NCBI RefSeq assembly: GCF_024679095.1 | Contig: NC_066513.1 | Location: 4,175,023 to 4,239,022 of the forward strand | Length of the DNA: 64,000 nucleotides | Direction: 5' to 3' | DNA from: Eriocheir sinensis | Taxonomy: Eukaryota > Arthropoda > Malacostraca > Decapoda > Varunidae | Shown here: positions 20,810 to 31,683 of the stretch, in pieces | Layout: every line of letters begins with the position of its first letter | Position numbering within the stretch: position 1 is the stretch's first letter | Made by a program: the position numbers and the translations under genes | The notes under the pieces: generated by a model | Seen by the model: the letters and a program-made list of their open reading frames with translations, nothing else | The model's database searches: none | What the model was told of the DNA's origin: nothing

Positions 20810-22765
20810 TGACATGCTTAATGCTGACTGTTATGCTTAATTGTATGCAGCACACGCTAAATAATTACACGATTTCGTTAGCTGGACCATTTATCTTTAT
20901 ATAGTTAATCAAAAGTTTGTTGTTGAGCTGCGGCACGATATTTTGCTGTTACCCGGAGTTACTCGGATTCCGTGAGGTTCCACTTACTCCAGCAAGTTAT
21001 TATTTGTAAAATTGTGATTCTATTTGCAAGGTGGGTTCATATTCAAAGTAACCAACATGGACTGTTTACTTATTTATTACATTTTCGCCATACACTCTTT
21101 CGGTTTTGAGTAATTATTTGGGAATATTTTACAGAAACGGCAATCACAGTTGTGTTGCCATCTATTTTCTACAGTGCTAGAACTAATCACCTATAGTCGT
21201 GATCAGTTGTTAACGATAAAACGAGGCAACTAGTAAGTCATCGATTCTCTGTGTCAAGTAACCCCGATCATGGCCAACAAATTATAATAGTACAGGATTG
21301 TTGGGAAGCAGGGGAGTGAGGGAGTGGGGGGGTGGGGGTGCAGTGGTGGTCCGTGCAGGAGTGGGCGGCCCCGTGGAGTAAGGGCGGGCAAGGATTCTGT
21401 AACCGATTATACTTGGAGTCTCACCACGTCCAGCTCACCGCGTCCAGGGTTTCACAGTCAGTCAGTGTTCAACTCGCACTGCTTCGAGTTCTGCTTCGGT
21501 GCGGGCGGGGCAGACGGGTGTAGTGTCCTTTCATGTTCCTCACCGTGAGTTGCAATGGTATTCAGAAAAAAATAGGTGTTGTGGGATTTATTACCGTGCT
21601 TCAGTATTGAAAATACGGTACTATCAGAACAAAATGAGCGAAGGAGCTGTTGAACTACCGGGGTACGGTAAGTCACGGGCAGACACTTTCTCATTTTGAT
21701 AAATAGAATATCTGAAGGAGGAATAATGATATACTGAATTCATATTTAGTTAAATAAAGAGGAGCATACCCCTGCAGATCATATCCACAGATGATTGATA
21801 ACTGTGGTGTATGCTAACCCGAAATCTAATTGAGTTTAGTGTAATATTAGTTGCAGCAGTATGTATTTTGTCTGAATCGTACTGAACATAAAATTATAGA
21901 TGATTTGGTTCAGTCTGGTAAATTAGCTAAGCTGTTCCCAATACAAGACCACCATGTTATACGTGGCAACACTTATTATATCCTCGCATGTCATAACGGC
22001 AATACCAGTTTTCTTCAGTCTGGGAGTTCATTCACATTCACAACATTAATCTTCACCGGTACCTTCCTCATATCATTGTGAATTCTCCTGCCGCTCTTGT
22101 ACAACTTCTCCCTTCCACTCATACAGACAGGGGTTAATGTTTAGGTTCGTATATTGCTTTCCTTGGCAGTACTTGTAATGACACGTGATGCTACAATAAG
22201 TGACGTCATGTAGGGAAGGGCATTGTGGGACGATACCAGCCCCGTCGAGGATCGTCATAAACACAAACTTACGTCCGCCACGCTCAGGTCGCGGCTTTAT
22301 GAAGTCATGATGTTACGCACGGAAATTATGCAAGTCAGCCAAAAATCAAGTCAGTAAGGTTTATGATGCATGTCACACAAATATGAATTTCCACTAGAGA
22401 TCTTTAATAGTGACATTTTACTGGTCTTTGAGACCACAAAACAATAACTGGCGGCTCGAGACGGCCTTTCCTGCTGCCTGCGTGGTCACACTCCCTCAGC
22501 CCCTTTGGCTATGAATTTTTCTGCCATCTAATCTTCCCGTCGCCCTCCCTGCAACCCGCGAGTGGTGGCCATGCCGTCAGGGCAGGGACAGTGTCGAGGT
22601 TCGTTCCAGCTGCCCGGTCTGCATACCTGTCAAGCTACTGTGGTGTCTTGCCATAAGATTTTGCGTTAGAAACCATAAGTTTGTGTATAAAAAGGTAATT
22701 AAACCATAAGAAAACCATATTTTTTTTGTCATTCAATACTTATTTGTTTCAAAACATATGCAGAA
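20810..22765. other. Mostly unassigned sequence
   Basis: No supported gene. A GC-rich patch at 21300-21560 contains CAGTCAGTCAGT initiator-like motifs on the plus strand, possibly a promoter or an untranslated exon, but no coding exon could be attached. A 63-residue minus-strand ORF at 22264-22073 has several Cys but no recognised domain or splice sites. Confidence 0.4.
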
Positions 22766-22771
22766 TGAAAA

Positions 22772-22900
22772 CACAACGTAAACACATGACACAATATGAA
22801 CACCACATAATGAAAAACAGTACTGTTTACAAGAACCTTTATAAACAGTACTGTTTTTCATTATGTGGTGTTCATACTGTGTCATGTGTTTATATTGTGT
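22772..22900. repeat. Near-perfect hairpin, about 58-bp arms
   Basis: The left arm around 22775-22830 is almost the exact reverse complement of 22842-22900, with a loop of about 10 bases (AAGAACCTT). It is immediately followed by a second hairpin. Confidence 0.85.
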
Positions 22901-22908
22901 ACAACAGT

Positions 22909-22970
22909 ACAACAAAGAGCATCAGTGAGCTGCAGTGAACCTACTGCAGCTCACTGATGCTCTTTGTTGT
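22909..22970. repeat. Perfect 28-bp hairpin with a 6-base loop
   Basis: Bases 22909-22936 and 22943-22970 are exact reverse complements, separated by GAACCT. The arm contains CAGTGAGCTGCAGT. It could be a foldback element or a small-RNA-like hairpin. Confidence 0.9.
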
Positions 22971-23259
22971 TACTCAGCACGCTCATATGAATTTAAATAT
23001 GGCGCGTACGATATATTTCAAATTGTTTAAAACAAACATATTAAAAAAAACATCGCAAGCGGAGAAAAAAACGTAAGATTTTCAACTAACGCCGTAAGAC
23101 TTGAAAATCACCGAAATTACGTAAGACCATGGAGGTATTATGGGAGGAGCCGTCATGACGTCACGAACGCGAAGCCAACGCGCTATTGGTCCGCTGTCTC
23201 CCCTCCCCCCTTTGACTCAAAACATCCATCAGCTGATCAAGTGTACGCATTGAAAGTGC

Positions 23260-24045
23260 ATACAATGCATGCCTTTTCTGAGTGTAGGTAGGAACAACCC
23301 CTCACATAACTATTGCTTAAATGACACTCTCATAAGCAGGTCTGGGTGCGTGAGGGATTTAGGGGTCTTAGTGAGCTCTGATCTCCGTCCAAGGGCACAA
23401 TGCATTCAAGCTAGAAATCGAGCAAACAGGGTACTGGGATTTATTTCAAGGAGTGTAAGCAACAGAGGCGCCGACGTCTTCCTCAAACTATATTTAACAT
23501 CAGTTAGATCTCATCTTGACTATGCGGTTCAGTTCTGGTCACCTTACTATAGAATGGATATCAAAATGTTAGAATCGGTGCAGAGGAGGATGACTAAAAT
23601 GATTCAGGGTTTGAGAAACTTGTCATACGAGGAAAGACTCAAACAGTTAAACTTGCATTCTCTAGAAAGGCGAAGGGTGCGTGGAGACATGATCGAGGTT
23701 TATAAATGGATGAAGGGCTTTAATAAGGGGGATATTCATAAGGTTTTGTTGGTAAGAGAACCGGGTAGGATACGAAGTAATGGGCTTAAACTGGATAAAT
23801 TCAGATTCAACAGGGACATAGGCAAAAATTGGTTTACTAACAGAGTGGTGGATGAGTGGAATAGGCTTAGCAGTCATGTGGTGAGTGCCAATACAATTGT
23901 CACATTCAAAAATAGACTAGATAAATTCATGGACAGCGATATTAGGTGGGGTTAGATACACGGGAGCTTAGGTTCAAAGGAGCTGCCTCGTACAGCCCTA
24001 CCGGCCTCTTGCAGACTCCTACGTTCTTATGTTCTTATGTTATCT
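23260..24045 (+). mobile_element. 5'-truncated CR1-type LINE, 3' end only
   Basis: An open frame of 228 residues to the stop at 23955 contains VRDLGVLVSSDLRPRAQC, LESVQRRMTKMIQGLRN and RRRVRGDMIEVYKWMKGF, the C-terminal region of the same family as the element at 31512-35565. The 3' UTR ends in TTCTTATG repeats near 24025-24042, the tail type shared with that element. All upstream coding sequence is missing. Confidence 0.85.
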
Positions 24046-24175
24046 GTCGGGGCGAAATAAGGGTGTGCTAGTGAGGTGCAGCGTCCTCTTAGCGAAGCTT
24101 TATGTTGTTGAGAAACGGAAATGTGTGTTTGTGAATTTACCGATTTGTATTTACCTTGTAGTGTAGCCTACAGCG

Positions 24176-24274
<99 letters not shown>
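24176..24274 (+). repeat. (TG)n microsatellite
   Basis: About 49 TG units with one GC interruption, ending just 16 bases from a candidate exon. Confidence 0.95.
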
Positions 24275-24290
24275 TGGGGCAGTCACTCAC

Positions 24291-24376
24291 CCCGACGAAG
24301 AAGCCGCGGGAGGACGTGAAGTTAAAGGCGGTGAAGGTGACGCTGTCGTCCAGGGAGGCGATGGAGACGTCCAGTT
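24291..24376 (-). CDS. Candidate exon of an unidentified minus-strand gene
   Basis: An 86-base GC-rich segment is open in one frame (LDVSIASLDDSVTFTAFNFT, then SSRGFFVG). It is bounded by a plausible acceptor (CTGCAAG after a CT tract) and a strong donor (GTGAGTGAC). Its phase fits the candidate exon at 24902-24846 exactly, giving EAVSAAAPRPSNGGVTSAE joined to this stretch. No family was recognised and no further exons could be linked. It looks coding because of its base composition and clean boundaries, but it could be coincidence. Confidence 0.4.
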
Positions 24377-24377
24377 C

Positions 24378-24380
<3 letters not shown>

Positions 24381-24446
<66 letters not shown>
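24381..24446 (+). repeat. (AG)n microsatellite
   Basis: About 33 AG units; on the minus strand this CT tract would serve as the polypyrimidine tract of the candidate exon at 24376. Confidence 0.95.
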
Positions 24447-24449
<3 letters not shown>

Positions 24450-24778
24450 GGTATCCACCACATTCGGGTATTGCTTTCTCATTAATGACAGGAAAGTTGG
24501 CGATACTCGTGAATTTAACATGCACGTGATCCAGGTTGGTCTAAGGAATATAGAAAGCGTATTAACAACAGAGAGAATAGTGGGTATTGGCGGAGGCAAC
24601 TTTTTTCCACTTTGTATAAATGGTGCAAATGGTAGCATTGGCAAAATAAGTTGAGGATGTAGTGAGTTATGTAAAGATAATGGGAGGAGCGTGGTGGTGA
24701 AGAGAATGATGTGCTGAACATGGGCTCGAAGTTCTTTGTGCAACTGTGGATGTGAAAAATATTGTTTTTAGAGGAATG

Positions 24779-24781
<3 letters not shown>

Positions 24782-24844
<63 letters not shown>
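24782..24844 (+). repeat. (AC)n microsatellite
   Basis: About 31 AC units. On the minus strand it directly follows the candidate exon at 24902-24846, so that its GT units supply the splice donor. Confidence 0.95.
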
Positions 24845-24845
<1 letters not shown>

Positions 24846-24847
<2 letters not shown>

Positions 24848-24902
24848 GCGGAAGTCACACCTCCATTTGAAGGTCGCGGAGCCGCCGCTGACACTGCCTC
24901 CT
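24846..24902 (-). CDS. Candidate short exon of an unidentified minus-strand gene
   Basis: 57 bases between an acceptor-like TTCCCCCAG and a donor-like CGCAG/GTGTGTG. It is open in the frame that matches the exon at 24376-24291 (EAVSAAAPRPSNGGVTSA). Both boundaries adjoin microsatellites. No domain recognised. Confidence 0.3.
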
Positions 24903-24939
24903 CTGGGGGAAGAAAACCAATGCATGGGGCTTCTCCGCA

Positions 24940-25255
24940 CTCATCTCATATGTGTGTGGGGGGGGTCCACACACACAGTCCTTTGGGATAGTAGAGTCAA
25001 AAGCTCTCCGTCTCATCAACTCCCCTCTCCTTACCGGCTTAAATTCTGCCGCAACGTTTTCTCTCTTTCTACCTTCCAATATTTTCATGCTGACTGCTCT
25101 TTTGAACTTGTCAACTGCATTTCTTCCCACTTCCCACGGCCCCGCTGAACATAACTTTCTACTCTATCTCACCCCATTGCGATCCAAATCCCAAATTCTA
25201 GTCAGCCAGCATCTTTATTCTTTCATAATTTCTGCTGGTAAACTTTGAAACAGCT
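24940..25255 (+). mobile_element. Jockey-type LINE C-terminal fragment
   Basis: The translation resembles the C-terminal end of decapod jockey ORF2, with frame changes: STHTVLWDSRVKSSPSHQL, then LPSPYRLKFCRNVFSLSTF, then YFHADCSFELVNC. Similar pieces occur at 17850-17990 and on the minus strand at 49430-50480. Confidence 0.65.
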
Positions 25256-25260
25256 CTCTT

Positions 25261-25264
<4 letters not shown>

Positions 25265-25327
<63 letters not shown>
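25265..25327 (+). repeat. (TG)n microsatellite
   Basis: About 31 TG units abutting the left end of a foldback element. Confidence 0.95.
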
Positions 25328-25328
<1 letters not shown>

Positions 25329-25329
25329 A

Positions 25330-25597
25330 GTTATTTACTACCTTTAAATGAATTTAATTAAATAACTGGATAATCCAATAAGGTCATATAGTGTTAAAAT
25401 TGTTTCGTTTTTAGGATAACAAATATTTTGTGTAAATACCAGGACACTTGACAACGTTGGAATACAACGTTGTCAAGTGTCCTGGTATTTACACAAAATA
25501 TTTGTTATTATCCTAAAAACGAAACAATCTTAACACTATATGACCTTATTCGATTATCCAGTTATTTAATTAAATTCATTTAAAGGCAGTAAATAGC
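25330..25597. mobile_element. Foldback element (MITE-like), about 130-bp arms
   Basis: 25330-25459 is nearly the exact reverse complement of 25465-25597, with a central palindrome around ACAACGTTG, GAATA, CAACGTTGT. The right arm has a 3-base insertion relative to the left. There is no coding capacity. Confidence 0.85.
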
Positions 25598-25689
25598 TTA
25601 CATATGAGAGGAAGCGTGAAGTATTGAGAGTGTGTGGCAGTTGCGGGGCTTAGCTGACCCCCCCCCGGCCGCCAAATTCTCCTGGAATG

Positions 25690-26977
25690 ACTATAGTTGT
25701 GACATATGGGAAAAGAGCTACGTTCGCGCTGTCCCGTCTCCATATCCGCTCTTATCCAACTTTTCCTTAAAATCATGAATGTTTCTTGCACAAACCACCT
25801 CCTCCTCCAGTCCATTCCACAGCTCAATGCTTCTGTTTGGGAAGCTAAACTTTTTCACATCTCGCCTACACGTGGTCGCCCTCAACTTTCCATGTCCTCT
25901 TGTTTCTCTCTCGCTCCACACATACAGGTCCTCTCTGTCCAGATTCTCCACCCCACTCGCCACCCTGTACACTGCTATCAGGTCTCCTCTTTCTCTTCTT
26001 TTCTCCAGGGTTGTGAGCCCCATGCTATTGAGTCTCTCCTCGTAAGTCCGATCCCTAAGTTCCGGTACCATCTTAGTTGCCATTCTCTGTACTCTTTCCA
26101 GCTTCCTTATGTTCTTCTTTTCGTGAGGAGACCAGACCACTGCTGCATACTCCAACCTTGGCCTTATCATTGTAACTATTATTTTCTTCATCATCCCTTC
26201 GTCCAAATACACAAATGCCGTCCTTATGTTCTTCAGCAAATTTATAGTTTGTCCCGTTATCCTGTTGATGTGTTTGTCCGGTGACATGTTCTCTGAGATA
26301 GTCACTCCCAAATCTTTTTCTTCCATTCCTCTGCATATTATCTCACTTCCCATCTTATCTTATTCATATCTTCAACCACTCCAACCAAACTTTATTTTTT
26401 TTCATTTCCCAAGGTTGAATTCCATCTGCCATGTACCACTCCACTCCCATATTTTGTCCAGGCAGGTCCCTCTGCAATGCCTCACAGTCTTTCACATCAC
26501 TGACTCGTCTCAATAGCTTTGCATCATCTGCAAACAAACTCACATAGCCGGTCACTCCGTCCACCATATCATTTATATAAACAGCAAACATTATTGGCGC
26601 CAGCACCGAACCTTGTGGGACCCAACTCCTCACTGGGCACCAATTGGAAACCCTGTCCCTGATTATTGTCCTCATTCCCCTGTTAGTTAGGAAGTCCTCC
26701 AGCCACTTAGTCAGTCCATCACCCACTCCACCCCTATTTTTAATTTTCCAAATTAGTCTTCTGTGTGGTACTTTGTCGAAAGCCTTTTTTAAATCCAGGT
26801 ACACTCCATCCCCCCAGCCTTCTCTCTCCTGTAATAAATCTGTCACCCTTGAGTAGTAACATAACAAGTTGGTGACATACGATCTCCCTTTCCAGACTGG
26901 CAATCCGAGATAATTCTCTCACTTTCTAAAAAATCCGACCACCTGTTTTTAACTAGCCTCTCACATATCTCCGCAAC
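25690..26977 (-). mobile_element. LINE fragment, reverse transcriptase to 3' end, decayed
   Basis: Minus-strand reading in three parts: LIHKIMVAEICERLVKNRW near 26977, an RT block at 26903-26364 (LDLKKAFDKVPHRRLIWKI, WVPQGSVLAPIMFAVYIND, FADDAKLL), and a C-terminal block at 26353-25718 (LERVQRMATKMVPELRDRTY, RRERGDLIAVYRVASG). The catalytic FADD motif is present. Frame changes lie at about 26903 and 26360. The 5' end coincides with the inverted repeat at 26975. Confidence 0.8.
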
Positions 26978-27123
26978 CATAATTTTATGTATAAGGTTGA
27001 GGAGACAGCCTGCGTGTCGCGGCGCGGTGAGGGGCAGACACTGGGATGTCAAGACTTACTTCTGGCCTTCCATTCTGTTTGCTATGCAGAGCTGACTCTT
27101 TTCATGCATTACAGTGCGCGCGC

Positions 27124-27166
<43 letters not shown>

Positions 27167-27446
27167 GGATTTTTCCTGGTATACACATAAATCATAACGC
27201 TTCATTTCCTCGCAGATCGCAGGGACAAGTACGGATGGACCCAAATACGATGTTGTGAAAAGCTAACACACGATAAAACATCATACACACACACTCACAC
27301 ACACACTGTAGTGCATGAAAAGAGTCAGCTCTGCATAGCAAACAGAATGGAAGGCCAGAAGTACGTAATGACATCCCAGTGCCTGCCCCTCACCGCGCCG
27401 CGACACGCAGGCTGTCTCCTCAACCTTGTATATAAAATTATGGTTG
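26975..27446. repeat. Inverted repeat, about 143-bp arms with GT/CA tracts inside
   Basis: 26975-27117 matches the reverse complement of 27307-27446 with few differences. Both arms carry a GT or CA tract on their inner side. The outer 25 bases are also LINE sequence at the left end, so the inversion duplicated the edge of the LINE or the LINE was trimmed by it. Confidence 0.8.
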
Positions 27447-27550
27447 TCAGCTGGATTGTATTCCAATCACTAGTGTGTGTTTTCCTCGGCGTCTCCTAGT
27501 AGAGTGTTTTCATCATTGTGTTTGCGAGTGTTTTTACTTGTGTCCCGCAG

Positions 27551-27600
27551 CCTCCACGAGCTGCAAAGCTTCACAATGAGCATCGCTGACGGCCACGCAG
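27551..27600 (+). CDS. Possible first coding exon of an unidentified plus-strand gene
   Basis: An acceptor-like TTGTGTCCCGCAG precedes 50 bases that contain an ATG at 27576 reading MSIADGHA, followed by a donor GTGAAG. No downstream exon could be linked, and the evidence is splice-motif only. Confidence 0.2.
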
Positions 27601-28214
27601 GTGAAGCTTACCTCTACCCTGAGTATATATGTGATCTGCCAGCGGTAGCGTGTCAGTCTTGACTTATGTCTGTTCTAAAGCTTGGAGCGGACATGTGCCT
27701 TATCTGGTGCAGCTGGGCGAGGCGAGGATCGGGAGGTGTTCTGCGGCGTGACGTCATGGTGTAAGCACTAATAATATGCTATTTCTTTTGTTTCCTATAG
27801 ATTAGTTTAACAACTTTTGAGAAGTAAATGTTAATCTAGGGTCGACAGCTTTTGCTATATCCAAACTTGTGGTACATTACATCTAAAAGGCTGAAGACCA
27901 CTGCTACTTAGGCTCGATAAGCGTGCTGATAGTTGACTCTCGTCGGTATTTATCAATAACCTAACTTAGCCCAGCAATCACACCTAATAAAACCTAAGTA
28001 ACAGAATTATACCTAACCGTACGGGTGATCAATGGACGTGTACTGAAATGTTTAACCTGTCCAACAGTCTCTAGATAACTCTTTCTAAGTCTGGAGAAGC
28101 TTCGGAAGAGTCGTTTGAGCGTTCGAATCGATGACAAACCTTGTGTGCCAAAGGGCGGCGTCACTCCGGCCGCCGCTTCCTGAGAGTTGCGACCAAGGAG
28201 ACTAATAATCTTGG

Positions 28215-29052
28215 TTACGACCTTCTGGACGTTATCAAGAGTGGTGACGATGGTGTGTGCAGGTAGGAGGATATTACAGGCTGGATGACACTGGATGTTG
28301 TTAAGTGTGGTGTGGAATTAAGGACTTGTAGATGACGTTCAGGTATGGGATGGAGGAGGGTGCAGGTAGATGAGTGAGACGGGGTGACACTGGGCATTGT
28401 CAGGTGTGGTACGTGTGAGTGGTGTGTATGAAGTTGCAGGTGGATGGTGTGGGGCAGGGTATCGCAATTTGTGTTGAGTAAACAATGGAGTATAACGGAT
28501 GTACGATGGTAGGTCTGAGGCAGGAAATGTGAAGAGGTAGGATGTTGGGTTAAGGCGCGGAGGTGTGGAGTGATTGACATGGATAAACGTTAAAATACAG
28601 CACCCATGACTAGGGAGATGAGATAGGTCTTTACAGGCTTAGATTAGACTATGTACTAGGGTGTGAAATATTTTGATTGTTGTAGCAGGAGTACACAGCG
28701 ACAGGTGTGCCTTGGAAGGTGTGCGACAGGTGCTAATGGAACAGGTGTGAAGTAACAAATGGAGTAACAGTGGAGAACAAAAGGCACTGGCGCTTGGCAG
28801 GTCTTGGGCAGGTGTGGCTAATGCGGGTGTTTTCTATGGGGTTTTGTGCCTTGAGGAGGGCTGGCCAGGGCTGGTTCAATGTGATGGTTAGCAGGCTGTG
28901 TGGGTCACCAGGTGTGGGCAGTGCGGGTGTTTTCTATGAGGGTTTGTATGGCAGGCATTACAAGTACAGTGAGGATTGTGGTCTTCGCTGTTCTGTCAAG
29001 TCATTCGCAGGGGATGGTGTGCCGTGCTGGTGTAAGCTGCTGAACTACTTGT
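28215..29052. repeat. Dispersed G/T-rich repeat, copy 1
   Basis: Rich in AGGTGTGG-type words. The segment 28690-29052 aligns by eye with 41720-42030 (shared GGCAGGTGTG, GGATGGTGTGCCGTGCTGGTG and similar stretches). It is interrupted at 29053 by a foldback element and appears to resume after 29840 (CTCATGGGTTTGTACTGGCG). No coding signal. Confidence 0.5.
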
Positions 29053-29682
29053 TTCATAATGCGGTAAAGATTCGTTTTAGGTCCGTGCCAGTATCTCATA
29101 ATCTACTTTATGAAACATCACTATCTCTTCATATATCTTTTCTACCAACCTTCAACAGGCATGGAAACGCCTTGAAAATCCAATTCAAGGACTTTTTTTT
29201 AACTCTTGAAAATAGGGGATAATGTTTACGAAAGCGCGTCGCCTCCTCTGGCGACGGCCGCGGCGACGCTGCAGCCGCCGCAGCCATAAAATAGCTCGCA
29301 GAGGGTTTGGGGTCGGGGAGCATATTTGAACTACTCCAACCGAACTTTACGACCTACTCGACCCCCCCTTCTAACCAGGAGGGCTATGACCCCCCTGGAA
29401 CCCCCCCACATGTATATGTGACTTATTTCAGCGAGGAGGTATTTCTCGCAACACCCGCTGCAGTGTCGCCGCGGCCGTCGCCAGAGGAGGCGACGCGCTT
29501 TCGTAAACATTATCCCCTATTTTCAAGAGTAAAAAAAAAGGCCTTGAATTGGATTTTCAAAGCGTTTCCATGACTGTTGAAGGTTTGTAGAAAAGATATA
29601 TGAAGAGATACTGATGTTGCATAAGGTAGGTAATGAGATATACTGGCACGGACCTAAAACGAATCTTAACCCATAATGCGCA
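29053..29682. mobile_element. Foldback element with about 230-bp arms
   Basis: Left arm 29053-29280 and right arm about 29455-29682 are reverse complements at high identity, including a GC-rich inner part (GCGTCGCCTCCTCTGGCGAC). The central 170 bp is C-rich and single copy here. It is inserted within the G/T-rich dispersed repeat. Confidence 0.8.
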
Positions 29683-29884
29683 TTAGTCCAGTCTATTCCA
29701 ACCACTCTAAACATGTTTACATGTAAGGTAGTTACGGCGTGCTGACTCCTTATTCAATCCATAGGTATCAATTTTGCATGAAATCTTAATTTAAGTATTC
29801 GCCCATTGCTTTCACAAGAATATTTATCATCGAATATTTTACGACCAGCGGCGCTCATGGGTTTGTACTGGCGAATGACTTGTC

Positions 29885-30525
29885 ATCTGAAGGTTTTTGA
29901 TGGTAGTGAGGAGAGATGGGCAAAGAAAATATTGCAAGAAAGTAGAAACAATTCCACCTGGGGGAAAGAGTTAAAGAGGTGGAAAGGGAGAGAACACCTG
30001 AGGGAGGAGTGGAATGAAATGGAGATCAGGGATGTGAAGAAGGCAGTTGAAAGGAACGGACAAGTCAAATGGCATGAAGGAATGAGTGGCAAGTGAACGC
30101 TAAAATGGTACAGTAGGAAACAGAAAGCAGAGGGCGTACATTGGCATGTATACAGGAGACTGGGGGAGCAAGCTGTTGTTTAAAGCAAGAACAGGAACCC
30201 TGGAGGTAAACGGCAGGAACAGGGACGGGGGAAACCAGCACTGTAGCTGTAGGACAGGGGAGATAGAAACAGTAGAACACCTAATAGTGGAATGCAGCAA
30301 CTATATATATGAGGGGCAGAGAGGGGAGCTATAGTGGCAGGAGTAGTGACGGTGATAGGCAGAGAGGAGTGGGCTAGGAGGCTAGAGGAGGACAACGGGG
30401 CGATCTGCACGGTGTTGGGGCTGTATGGGGACAAAAAGGAGACAGAAAGAAGAATGGTAAAGTTGGTAAAAGTGTTCCTCGCGCAATGCTGGGAAAAAAG
30501 GGCACAAATGTCTGAATAAGTGAAG
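29885..30525 (+). mobile_element. LINE C-terminal fragment with a Cys/His motif
   Basis: Reads EERWAKKILQESRNNS, then VKKAVERNGQVKWHEG, then after a frame change CSCRTGEIETVEHLIVECSN, the Cys-Cys-His-Cys motif found at the C-terminus of several LINE ORF2 proteins. The reading frame then continues to a stop at 30519 (KRAQMSE). A short GAA-rich tract follows at 30650. Confidence 0.6.
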
Positions 30526-30699
30526 ATAAGTGACTTTATTTCAGGTTAGAAAATAACATAATACTGAAAAGGAAGGTGTGTGAATAAGAAGAAGGGAGGA
30601 ACGAGAGGAAGAGGACCTATAGAAGCGATACAAAAGCGTTACAGGTCAAAAGAAGAAGAAGAAGAAGAATAAGATAGGCTACACAACACATGGGAATAA

Positions 30700-31160
30700 G
30701 GTGAGGTAAGTAGCCGGGCAGTGATTTTATGTCGCCTAACGTACAGAGGAGACTAAACGTTCCTATGAGGGTTGTGTTTCAAGGGAGTTGTGATGGTCGG
30801 TGTGGTGAGTGTATTGAGTGGTTAGGTGGATGGTGTTAGCCTTTATTTATTATGGCTACAGTGCAGTACGGCATATATGGAAGATGTGGGATTACAGGTT
30901 AAATAGGTATGTGGTGGCGGAGGGTGCAGATTAATCAGTGTGGTCGAACAGGTGTGCGATGCGAGTTGGTTGCAAGGATGAGAGGCAGCCAGGTGTGTGA
31001 GGAGATGGTGGATGCTTGCTGTAGGCGTGCAGGTGTGGAGTGATTGGTTGGGCTGATGTGTAGTCTAGTAAGTTTGTCTTGGAAGGTGTGGGATGACGAG
31101 ACCTGTCAAACCACGCCTTCCTTAGTGTGAACAAGTGTGTGTTTGAGGGTGTGATAAAAA
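30700..31160. repeat. Dispersed G/T-rich repeat, copy 2
   Basis: Composition and words (AGGTGTGG, GGATGGTGT) like 28215-28690. No coding signal. Confidence 0.4.
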
Positions 31161-31389
31161 TGTATGCCTACTCGATTTGGTGTGACACATGACTCAATGT
31201 TCTGTAGTTTAAACTTACAATCAACTGGTGTTTGTGGGCATGTCTTGGTATTTATTTATATATGGAGCGAAAACGGTGTAGTTATTATTTTCAATTTATT
31301 TTCGTTCGATAATGTCAAGTGTTTGACATGGCAATTTTGGGGGGGTCTTTGTTTTTCATTATACTTTCTAGTGATTTGTGGAATGGGAT

Positions 31390-31510
31390 AACTTATATAC
31401 TGAACATTTGTGCAGATGATACAACATTGTGTACTATTTCATCCCCCTCAATATTGAGCCCTAGTGGCCAGGGATTTGTAAGATGACATTGGTAAGATGA
31501 ATTCTTGGTG
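31390..31510 (+). pseudogene. Tiny LINE RT remnant
   Basis: Reads YILNICADDTTLCTISSPS on the plus strand, an RT active-site ADD block. It directly adjoins the 3' end of the next LINE, which inserted beside it. Confidence 0.4.
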
Positions 31511-31683
31511 GATACATAAGAACATAAGAACATAGGGAAACTGCAAGAGGCCGGGTGGCCTACACAGGGCAGCTCCAGAATAACCCCCACTACTCACGGT
31601 GGGTGAGGTGTAGTTACAGGGGTTACAGGTAGAGGCTTGATCCTCGTTATACCGGCGGTACTAGGCATGCATCCAGTACCCTG

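Noticed and set aside
24168..24743. 191-residue minus ORF of His-Thr and Ser-Leu repeats
   Set aside because: Runs through CA and CT tracts; only the 86-base segment at 24291-24376 looks like coding sequence.
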